DNA of 64,000 nt, taken from the NCBI RefSeq assembly GCF_002290085.1, contig NZ_CP023173.1, forward strand, positions 398,501 to 462,500, read 5' to 3'. How positions within the stretch are numbered: the first letter of the stretch is position 1; every line of letters begins with the position of its first letter. Below the pieces are notes generated by a model. That model worked only from the letters and a program-made list of their open reading frames with translations, was not told the origin of the DNA and ran no database searches. A program made the position numbers and the translations under genes. The stretch is from Mesoplasma chauliocola. GTDB lineage: Bacteria; Bacillota_I; Bacilli_A; Mycoplasmatales; Mycoplasmataceae. Positions 55,698-64,000 of this stretch are shown here, in pieces.

Positions 55698-56579
55698 CTA
55701 TAAAAATCATCAAAGTTTCTTATTTGATTTTTTTCTTACTATAAAGTAAGGTATAAATACAACAAATAATACTATAGCTAATATTGTAAAAAATATAACC
55801 ATACAAAATTTATTTGCTGCTTTTTTTAAAGCAATTTGTTGATCAAGTGTAACTATTTCATATCCGTAGAATGAGTCAATATTACCTTTTCTTGAATAAT
55901 TGAATATTAATGTAAATATTTGCATTACTGCAGTTATACTCAAAACAATAATGAAAATCATAATTTCTGAATCTAAATGAACCTTGTTAGATTTATTAAC
56001 TAAAAATAATATTAATGTTGTTAAGCCTCCATATAAGTAAATTCCAAAACAAGCTCAATTTAAGTAAATGTGTTTTTTAATAATTTTTTTGTAACTCTTT
56101 ATAATGAAAAACGGAATTCTTTCTCTACCCATTAAGATATCAGATTTATATCTTTTAACATCAATTAAAATATGGTTTAAGTCAATTGCTGCTTTAATAA
56201 AACAAATTGAACTAAAAATTAAAATTGTTATCATAATAGCAGCTGATGGAACTAATGAATCATCAATTTTTAAAAAATTTGATCCATCTTCCAATTTTAC
56301 ATAATTTAAAACTATAAAAAATGTTGACACTGAGATGCATAGAATAGATACAAACATTAAGAAAGCAATTTTGTATTTTTCCATTTTAATTTCTTTTGCA
56401 ATTCGCTTATTAACAACAACTGCGTTAAGTTCTTGTTTTGAAAATTCAGGGATAATTTCAGTATATTTTTTTTCTCCTAAACCTATTGAATTGCTATTAA
56501 CATAATTAGGATTGTTTATTTGATTTTGGTGAGACGGATTTTGTTCAGCATTTATTCCATTCATAATTTCACTATTCAT
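55698..56579 (-). CDS. Four-span membrane protein, unknown
   Basis: 293 residues, TGAs as Trp, ending KKLWWFL at TAG 55698-55700. N-terminal 65 residues are Asn/Gln-rich and cytoplasmic (NAEQNPSHQNQINNPNYVNSN); two pairs of membrane segments follow (about 70-92 and 105-130; 170-195 and 205-230), plus one near 260-285. Overlaps the preceding gene by 8 bp. Similar in style to the Q/N-rich membrane protein at 60003. Confidence 0.75.
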
Positions 56580-56826
56580 TTATTTTTTTCCTTTCTCTAA
56601 TCTTGGTTTCTTTAACTATCGAATTTATTTCTTCATCAATTTTTATTTTTTCTAATTCTAAATTATTAGTACTTTTATCAATTTTTGTTTTAGTAATAAC
56701 AAATTTTGTTAAATATATTAAAAAAGAGACTAGTAATAATGAAGCAAAGAAAATAAAAATAAAGACAAATGGTATATCTGCTCCAAAGATATTTAAAGCA
56801 TTTTTTAATTCAAAAATTCCTCTCAT
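56572..56826 (-). CDS. Small single-span membrane protein
   Basis: 84 residues without TGA. One membrane segment (FVFIFIFFASLLLVSFLIYLTKFVI) and a charged coiled tail (LELEKIKIDEEINSIVKETKIRERKK). ATG after AAAGGAGATTTATT. Translationally coupled to the next gene. Confidence 0.75.
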   Translation of the reverse strand: MRGIFELKNALNIFGADIPFVFIFIFFASLLLVSFLIYLTKFVITKTKIDKSTNNLELEKIKIDEEINSIVKETKIRERKKINE

Positions 56827-56906
56827 AATAAATCTCCTTTAAAATATTTTATCATTTTTGTTTTAGTTTTAATATTTAATTACTTATCCATTAGGTTTCT
56901 ATAAAA

Positions 56907-56931
56907 AAACTAAACATTAGTGTTTAGTTTT
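56907..56931 (-). terminator. Terminator of hisS-aspS
   Basis: AAAACTAAACA / TGTTTAGTTTT with TTA loop; overlaps the aspS stop codon; T-run on the minus strand. Confidence 0.8.
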
Positions 56932-58663
56932 ATTTAATAGTTTTAATATTTAATTCATTAAGTTGTTTATCTTCAACAAAACTTGGTGCATCATTCATCA
57001 TATCAATTCCTTTTGAGTTTTTAGGAAATGCAATAACATCTCTAATTGATTCTGAATGAGTTAACAACATAATAACTCTGTCTATACCAAATGCAAAACC
57101 TGCATGTCTTGGAGCGCCATATTTATAAGCATTAATAAATCAACCAAAATTTTGTTCAATTGTTTTATCGTCTAATCCAACAGCTTCAAACATTCTTTGT
57201 TGAATTTCAGAATCAGTAATACGAACTCCCCCACTACCTAACTCAAAACCGTTTAAAACTAAATCATAAGAATCTGCTATTGCATTTTCTTTATTTGTCT
57301 CAAAATCCTCAATTGATTTAATATTTGGCATTGTAAAGGGATTATGTGCAGCAACATATCTGTTTTCTTCTTCACTTCATTCATATAATGGGAAATCAAT
57401 GATTCATAATAGTTTGTAATCATTTGGGTCAGTTAAGTTTAAAATTTCAGCAACTTTATTTCTAACTGAACCTAACATATCAGAAATTTTCTCATATTTT
57501 CCTACATTTAATAAAATAGTTGCTTTATCTTTAATATTAAATTTTTCAATTAATTTTTCTTTTTCACTATCAGATAGAGATGAAGCTATTGATCCACTTC
57601 ATGTTCCACTTTCATATTTAGCAAAAGCTAAATTATTAAAGTTTTTTTGTTTTGCTGTTTCAGTCAATATTTCTAATTGTTTTTTACTTAATAATTCTTC
57701 AACACAAATACCTCTTATTGATAAATTATTCTCTTTAAAACCTTCAAACAATTTAATTTGTGTATTTGCAAAAATATCATTTAATGAATTTAATTTTAAA
57801 TCAAATCTAATGTCTGGTTTATCACTACCATATAAATCAATTGCTTCTTTAAAAGGCATTTTGATTAATTTTTCTTTAAAATCAATTCCTTTAACTTCTA
57901 AAAAGATTTTCTTAATAACTTTTTCAATTTGATCTTGAACTTCAAATGCTGATGCAAATGACATTTCCATATCTAATTGAGTAAATTCAGGTTGGCGATC
58001 ATTTCTTAAGTCTTCGTCCCTAAAACATCTTACTATTTGATAATATTTATCAAATCCACTAATCATTAATAACTGCTTGTATAATTGCGGTGATTGAGGT
58101 AAAGCATAAAAAGCATTTTTATTAAGTCTTGATGGAACCAAGAAATCTCTTGCACCTTCTGGTGTTGATTTACCAAAATAAGGTGTTTCAACTTCGATAA
58201 AACTATCTGCTTCAAATTCTCTTCTAATAATACTATTAACTTTAGCTCTAAGAACGATATTTTCTTGAATTTTTTGTCTTCTTAAATCTAAATATCTATA
58301 TGACATTCTTGTTTCTTCTGATACTTCAACTTCATTTTCAATAACAAAAGGAGTTAGTTCACTTTTATTTACTAATTCTAAATCAATAACATCAATTTCA
58401 ATTTCACCAGTTGAAATTTCTAAATTCTTTGATTTACGTTCAATTACTTTACCTTTAATTGCCACAACATATTCTGGCTTTAAATTAGCAATTAATTCTT
58501 GTTTATTTTCGCTAACAACAATTTGAGTTATTCCATAAAAGTCTCTTAAATCAATGAAAGCTATTTGTCCCATTTTACGTATTTTTTTAATTCAACCTTG
58601 TAAAATAACTTCTTGATTAACATTTGATAATTTCAATTCACCACAATTATGTGTTCTTTTCAT
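56930..58663 (-). CDS. aspS: Aspartyl-tRNA synthetase
   Basis: 577 residues with TGAs as Trp. OB-fold anticodon domain ([27 protein letters not shown]), motif 2 [23 protein letters not shown], the bacterial GAD insert, and motif 3 [11 protein letters not shown]. Class II synthetase of normal length. 3 bp after hisS, a standard Firmicute pair. Confidence 0.97.
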
Positions 58664-58666
58664 ATA

Positions 58667-59914
58667 TTACTTTTCTCCTTTTAAATAGCTAATTATTTGA
58701 TTGTATTTCAATTCAACTGGTTCACCAGTTAATTGTGGCTTAATTGAATATTGATTATTAGCAATTGAGTTATCTCCTATTACTAATATATTTTTTGCCT
58801 TAGCTTTTTCTGCTGATTTAAATCCATTTTTTAAATTTTTAATATTTCAATTTGTATCTATTTTCAAATTTTTTCTTCTTGCTTCTAGCATTAATTTATT
58901 GGTTAATTTTTGTGCTTGTTCAGATAGTGGGATAATAAATAGTTCTATTTCTTTTTCTTCTACTACTTTTATTTTTTGTTCATTCAAAATTAACATGATT
59001 CTTTCAAGACCAATAGCAAATCCACTTGCTGGAATTGATGGTCCTCCAAGCTCTTCAACTAAATTATTGTATGAACCTCCAGCAATAATTGCTTGATTAG
59101 TTTTAATGTTTTTAAATTCAAAAACTAAACCTGTATAGTAATCAAGACCTCTAACTAAATTAAAATCAATTTCAACTTTTAGACCCATTTCTTTTAACTG
59201 TCTAAATGTTTCATTTAATCTTTCCTTATTATTTTCAGTTGCAAATTCAAACATTTTAGGACCATTTTTAACTTTGCTTGAATCAATTTTGCAATCTAAA
59301 ATTCTTAAAACATTTTTTTTAAATCTTTTTTGACAATCATCACATATATTTTTGATGCTCAAAATGTATTTTTTTAATTGTTCTTCGTATTTTTTTCTTT
59401 CTTCACCAGTTACTAAGTAATTTATTTGAACTATTATGTCTTTTTCAATATTAAGCTCTTTTAAAAAACTATCTCCTAGAGAAATTAATTCGATATCATG
59501 GTTTAGTGAATCCAACCCAAATGTTTCAACACCTAATTGATTAAATTGTCTATATCTTCCTGCTTGAGGTCTTTCATATCTAAAAATAGGTCCAATATAA
59601 AATGTTTTGTAAGGTAGATTTTCTGGAATGTACAATTTATTTTCAATTAGTGCTCTAACTGTTGGAGCTGTTCCTTCTGGTCTTAAAACAAATTCTCTTC
59701 CTTTTTTATCTGTGAACTCATACATTTCCTTGCTAACAATATCACTTGTATCACCAACACCACGAACAAATAATTCTTTTGATTCAAACATTGGAGTTAT
59801 TATTTCTCCATAGTTAAATAAATTTAGAACCTTTCTAAACTTTTCTTCAACAGCATTTCATTCAGCTGCGCTATTTAAAAATAAATCTTGTGTTCCTCTA
59901 GGCTTTTGAATCAT
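58667..59914 (-). CDS. hisS: Histidyl-tRNA synthetase
   Basis: 415 residues, one TGA as Trp in the anticodon domain. PRGTQDLF, RPEGTAPTVRAL, FRYERPQAGRYRQFNQLGVE (motif 2), LVRGLDYYTG and GFAIGLERIMLIL (motif 3) are all present. ATG after AAAAGGAGATTTTT. No T-box leader seen. Confidence 0.97.
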
Positions 59915-59979
59915 AAAAATCTCCTTTTGCTTTTAATATTATATCATCATCTAATATTCTCTAATTTTATAAAAAAGAA

Positions 59980-60006
59980 AAAAATGATAGAAAACTATCA
60001 TTTTAT
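59980..60006 (-). terminator. Terminator of Q/N-rich membrane protein gene
   Basis: AAAATGATAG / CTATCATTTT with AAAA loop; overlaps the stop at 60003-60005 and continues in T on the minus strand. Confidence 0.8.
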
Positions 60007-61451
60007 TTTAATTCTTCAATTTCATCATCAAATAATGAAGGATCTATTGTATAACTTTGACCTTGCATTGCTGCCATAGTTGCATTTGCTTGTTCAGCTC
60101 TTGCTTTCATAACTTTTTGAGCATCTTTTTTAGGATTAACAATAAACATAAAAATTGATGCCATTATTGTTACTAAAGAAGTTACTAATGAACAAATTGA
60201 CAATGTTACAATTACATTAATTTGAGACTTATAAGTTGTTTGAAGTGCTGCTATAAATGCTGAAAATTCGTTTATCGCTTGTGTTGGTCGTTCAGGGGCG
60301 TCTTTTTCTCTAATAGATAAATACTTGTAAGCATCTCATTTTTTCATTATTGAGTCACTTGAGATTGAGCCAACAGAATTAAAAATAATAAATATAACAA
60401 ATATAGCAACAATTAAAAGTGTAAATCCGCTTACTCTATATTTTAACCTTGAAGCATCTTGTTTTTTTCAAAATGTATAACCTATATAACCAAATCATAT
60501 TAAATAAAAGACTCCAAAAATAATTTGACCTACATTTGTTGTTGCTTGAGCAAAAATATCGGTTGATGTAGGAACTGCAACTTCCCTGCTAATATTTGAT
60601 TGTATTAATCAGAAACTTCCAAATTTGCTTCAATCTTGATTAGGAAATAAATTATTAAGCATTGATTGATCATTTCTGTTTAAATCTACTCTTACAGTAC
60701 CAACGTAAATTAATAGGGCTACATAAAAGATTATTGTTATTAAAAGAAGAACTGTAAATATTTTTTTAAGTAATGGCATATATTTAGGTTTTGTTTTAAA
60801 TGGATAAAATTTAGGATGCACAAAAATATTTTGAGGCATATTTCCCATATTTCCGTTAAAGAAATTTTGTTGGTTAAAAGTTTGTTGACTAAAATTTTGT
60901 TGGTTAAAATTTTGTTGGCTATTTTGTGAAGCATTTGTTTTAGTTGATTGTTGTTGGTTAGATTTTTCTTGTTCAGCTTTTTCTTTTGCTTCTTTTTCAG
61001 CCATTTCTTTTGCCTCTTCAGCTAATTTTTCATCCATTTTTACAACAAACGCAGAAGATAATTTTCCATATTCTTCAATTTGCTCAATTGTGAATTGTTC
61101 CTCTTCATTAGTTAAAGTTTTTTTAGTAACCTTATATTCTTTACTTATAAATGCAACAACCCCTGCATATTCTCCATAAAAATCATCAGCTGTTAGATCC
61201 AATTCAGGAGTTTCAAATCTATTTGAAACTTTTGTTATTTTTACATATGCTTTTGCAAATTCAGCACCTATCTTTTTACGATTATATCTACATTTATATG
61301 AATCGCTTTCTAAAAGCAATAATAAATCAATAAGCTTAATAAAATGTTTTCTAAAAACTTCATCTTTTCTAAGGTAATATTTCAACTTATCTGACTTTAT
61401 TACATTAAAAAGTAAATGTGAGATACTTAAATACACTTTTTTAATTTCCAT
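60003..61451 (-). CDS. Q/N-rich four-span membrane protein, unknown
   Basis: 482 residues, TGAs as Trp. ATG 61451 after TGGAGGAAAAAT (the longer frame has no site). A helical cytoplasmic domain of about 140 residues is followed by a Glu/Ala/Lys coiled coil (EKLAEEAKEMAEKEAKEKAEQE) and a Gln/Asn tract with repeated (F)NQQNF units (about residues 164-217). Then come membrane segments near 240-262, 300-322, 337-360 and 415-440, ending acidic. Prion-like Q/N tracts can drive clustering. Overlaps holA by 11 bp. Confidence 0.8.
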
Positions 61452-62403
61452 ATTTTTCCTCCATATTTTTGATAAATTTATATTCAACTATATTTTCTTT
61501 ATCCATAGTCGAATTTAATAGACCTTGTTGAATATTATATAGTAATTTAATTTTATCATTTAATTGATTTATTTTTAATTTATTTCCAAGTGCTATCTTA
61601 ACCCTATAGGGGTGTGCCTTAGTTATTGAAACAATTTGATCACTTTTTAAACCCTGTTTTTTTAAAATGTTAACATCTCTAAAAAATACAACAGTTGAGC
61701 TAAGCAAAGCAATTAATTTAGAAATATCATCATTTAATAATAAATAATCTTTGTAAAGTGTTAAAAAATCTTTAGTTTTATTGTTAACAAAAAGATTTGC
61801 CAATTCGAAAATATCATTTTCTATATATTTTGTTAAGTTAACAGTAATATCTTCAAAACTTATAATTTCTTTTTCTAAATGAGATAACTTATTAATTTCA
61901 TTTGTTAATGTTTGCATATCTTTTGGAATTGATTCGCTTATAAATCTAGCATCTTGATCACTAATTGATTTATTATTTTTTTGAAAAAATGCTTTTATAT
62001 AATTAATAATCTCAATTTCTTGCATAGGTTTAACTTGAGTAATTTCTAAATTTTCTTCTAAATATTTAACAATTTTTAGTCTTTTTGATAATTTATCATT
62101 ATTTAAAGTAAAAATTACTATATTATCTGTTTTGCTTTGTAATATTTTATACAATGCTTCTTCTGTATAATTTCTATGTAAGCTAATTTTTTCTTCTGTT
62201 GCAAACCAGGCATCTGAAATTATAAGTATTTTAGATTCGTCAAATAATGAATAAGTAGTAAGTGAAGTATAAATATCAGATATATCATTATAGATTAATG
62301 AATAATTTTCTACTTCATATTGTTTCTCGCTAATAAAACCTTTAACTAATTTATTAATTGTTTTAGTTAGTAAGAAATAATCTTCTGAATAAATGAAATA
62401 CAT
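61441..62403 (-). CDS. holA: DNA polymerase III delta subunit
   Basis: 320 residues without TGA. ATG 62403 after GGAGGGTATT; the GTG at 62415 overlaps that site. YFIYSEDYFLLTKTINKLV, IVIFTLNNDKLSKRLKIVKYLEEN and the C-terminal helical collar (AHPYRVKIALGNKLKINQLN) match HolA. It opens the sliding clamp in the clamp loader. Position between rpsT and comEC regions is as in Bacilli. Confidence 0.9.
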   Translation of the reverse strand: MYFIYSEDYFLLTKTINKLVKGFISEKQYEVENYSLIYNDISDIYTSLTTYSLFDESKILIISDAWFATEEKISLHRNYTEEALYKILQSKTDNIVIFTLNNDKLSKRLKIVKYLEENLEITQVKPMQEIEIINYIKAFFQKNNKSISDQDARFISESIPKDMQTLTNEINKLSHLEKEIISFEDITVNLTKYIENDIFELANLFVNNKTKDFLTLYKDYLLLNDDISKLIALLSSTVVFFRDVNILKKQGLKSDQIVSITKAHPYRVKIALGNKLKINQLNDKIKLLYNIQQGLLNSTMDKENIVEYKFIKNMEEKYGN

Positions 62404-62472
62404 AATACCCTCCACTTTGTTATTATTATTTTATCTTATTGTACATATAAAATTGATTAAAGAATAAAAATG

Positions 62473-62501
62473 TTTAATTTTATTTACTTATTTGCTATAA
62501 T
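62473..62501 (+). promoter_or_regulatory. Promoter of rpsT
   Basis: TGCTATAAT, an extended -10 (TATAAT 62496-62501), with a weak -35 TTTAAT at 62473-62478, 17-bp spacing; 45 bp before the rpsT ATG. Confidence 0.7.
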
Positions 62502-62545
62502 CTAAATTGTACTAAAAAAATTATATATATAAAGGAGTTGAAATT

Positions 62546-62791
62546 ATGCCAAATATTAAATCACAGAAAAAACGTGTTTTAACTAATGAAAAATCAAGAG
62601 CTGCAAACAAAGCCATTAAATCAGAAATTAAGACTGCTATTAAAAAAGCTTTAGCTGCTAAAAAATCAGAAGATACTAATACAAAAGATTTAATTAACCA
62701 CGCAGTAAGTTTAGTTGATAAAGGTGTTAAAAAAGGTATCTTAAAACCTAATAAAGCTGCAAGAGAAAAATCACGTTTAATGCAAGCGTAA
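62546..62791 (+). CDS. rpsT: 30S ribosomal protein bS20
   Basis: 81 residues: PNIKSQKKRVLTNEKSRAANKAIKSEIKT and HAVSLVDKGVKKGILKPNKAAREKSRL are diagnostic. ATG after AAAGGAGTTGAAATT. Transcribed against its neighbours, as often in Firmicutes. Confidence 0.97.
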   Translation: MPNIKSQKKRVLTNEKSRAANKAIKSEIKTAIKKALAAKKSEDTNTKDLINHAVSLVDKGVKKGILKPNKAAREKSRLMQA

Positions 62792-62815
62792 TTCTCAACT
62801 ATTATGAAAATAATG

Positions 62816-62845
62816 TAAGACAACTAATTGTTGTCTTATTTTTTT
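62816..62845. terminator. Bidirectional terminator rpsT/comEC
   Basis: TAAGACAAC / GTTGTCTTA with TAATT loop, T8 on plus strand; overlaps the comEC stop codon. Confidence 0.85.
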
Positions 62846-64000
62846 ATAATTTTTAAGTTTTTTAAAAGTACAAAATAATTATTTACTCCATTTGTTACAT
62901 AGTATTTAATATTAAGCATGCTTAAATTATCTAAAGTCTGCTGATGTGGAAATCTTTTATTTCCTCCCTCATTTTCTCCGCTTATTAAAGCTATATCAGG
63001 ATTTATTAATTTAAGAAAAGCAAAGTTTGAACTTGTTTTGCTCCCATGATGACCAACTTGTAAAATATTTACTTTTTTTAAATTTATTAAATACAAAAAA
63101 TCTACTCTACTTAACAAATAGTTCTCTGTTTCTTTTTCGGCATCTCCCATAAATAATGTCCTTGTGGTACCAATGTCAACTAATAATACTAGACTTTTAT
63201 TATTTTCTGAATTTGCAAAAGGATTTAAAAAAACATTTATTGTAATATTTTTAATTTGAATCAGTTCATTAAACGAATTGTTATAAAAAATTTGATTAAC
63301 TTTGAAATTTTCTTTGATACTAAATAAATTATTGTAGTGATCTTCATGATTATGAGATATAAATATTAAATCAATTTTATTTATACCATTATAAATTAAA
63401 AAATCTTTTACTAAATCAGTGCTTCTGCCTTTACCAACACCAACATCAAATAATATAGTTAGGTTATTTCATTTATTATGATAAACAAAGCTATTAGCAT
63501 TTCCAACATTAAGCATTGTCATGTAATCAGAAGGCTTCAAAATTCATGAAATAAAATATGCAGTTATAAATAAAGTAATAAAATTTAATTTATAAACTAA
63601 TTTAAAATTTGCATTAATTATGGAAATGTGCATTAACAATCCAAAAATTAGAAAAAATATGTTTTGTTTACCTACATTAATAATTATGCTTATCTTTTTA
63701 AGAATCATAATTATTAATAGTAATACATCATAAAGCATATTAAGATAGTCTTTTTTTACTATAGCTATTAAAGGGATTAAAAGATAGTATATAAAAATAA
63801 TAGGGGATAATATAAAAGCATGTATAAATGAAGTTAGATTTAATTGATAATTAAAATAAATATTTAATAAATTTAAAAATATAAATAAGCCTAAAGTTTT
63901 TGATCAATGTTTTTTTACTTTTCAATCAATAAATGAATTTATTAAAATTATTAAATTAATATATCAAAATGCAGTATTAAAAACAAAATTTTGAAATAGA
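62836..64000 (-). CDS. comEC: ComEC/Rec2-type DNA uptake channel, C-terminal part (runs off the window)
   Basis: About 388 residues visible, TGAs as Trp; the start is beyond 64000. Membrane segments at 63999-63540 belong to the competence domain. Then the metallo-beta-lactamase-like domain: TILFDVGVGKG, FISHNHEDHYN, TLFMGDAEKE, ILQVGHHGSKTSS. ComEC carries single-stranded DNA through the membrane during transformation; the domain may cut the non-entering strand. Whether the uptake machinery is complete cannot be seen here. Confidence 0.88.

Overview
The window reads as chromosome of an AT-rich, wall-less bacterium of the Entomoplasmatales, most like the Mesoplasma/Entomoplasma branch. In gene after gene the reading frame runs on only if TGA is read as tryptophan (genetic code 4); TGG is rare. 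Lipoproteins carry a lipobox with Cys at residue 24, there are no cell-wall genes, and guaA is preceded by a purine riboswitch whose loops resemble the published Mesoplasma florum guanine/2'-deoxyguanosine class. All coordinates below merge TGA-split fragments into full genes. Genus is an inference.

Layout. 1-3621: 3' part of a phospholipase-D/SF2-helicase protein and a membrane-anchored alpha/beta hydrolase. 3622-8990: a decay zone holding two IS3-type transposase remnants, a broken ABC-ATPase, a broken Fic gene and one intact large lipoprotein. 8994-15055: PadR regulator with a HAAS-type membrane protein, a HEPN/Abi-like protein, RecD2, a membrane protein and a small secreted protein. 15054-19274: three-gene operon of membrane protein, SGNH-hydrolase lipoprotein and large lipoprotein. 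19325-24822: tightly packed ribF-nfo-nusB-xseA-xseB-tlyA-dinB cluster. 24945-30593: membrane proteins, plsY, an S1-domain protein, and riboswitch-guaA-guaB. 30633-36206: a sugar operon (LacI-type regulator, PTS IIBC, alpha-glucosidase/trehalose-6-phosphate hydrolase type, small membrane protein, ROK glucokinase). 36505-41006: yneF, tkt, DUF896, yqeH and a DEDD-exonuclease-like gene. 41108-44394: two opposed uncharacterised genes, the second an 846-residue acidic protein with a perfect 310-bp internal duplication. 44484-53471: valS, P-type ATPase, engB and a run of small uncharacterised genes. 53534-54415: a secreted ETX/MTX2 (epsilon-toxin/mosquitocidal-toxin) type pore-forming protein. 54676-64000: SDR, rpsU, membrane proteins, aspS-hisS, a Q/N-rich membrane protein, holA, rpsT and the C-terminal part of ComEC.

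How genes may work together. The sugar operon is metabolically closed: the PTS imports and phosphorylates a disaccharide (trehalose fits an insect host), the hydrolase splits it into glucose and glucose-6-phosphate, and the ROK kinase phosphorylates the free glucose; a perfect 7-2-7 palindrome sits before the PTS gene. GuaA and GuaB sit under one purine riboswitch, and GuaB has lost its CBS regulatory domains. The most interesting candidate is the ETX/MTX2-like gene, which would give a minimal insect-associated bacterium a secreted beta-pore toxin; a G-rich tract lies upstream of it, and a shorter G-rich tract precedes a second small secreted protein (14403-14990). No tRNA, rRNA, CRISPR array or intact mobile element was recognised.
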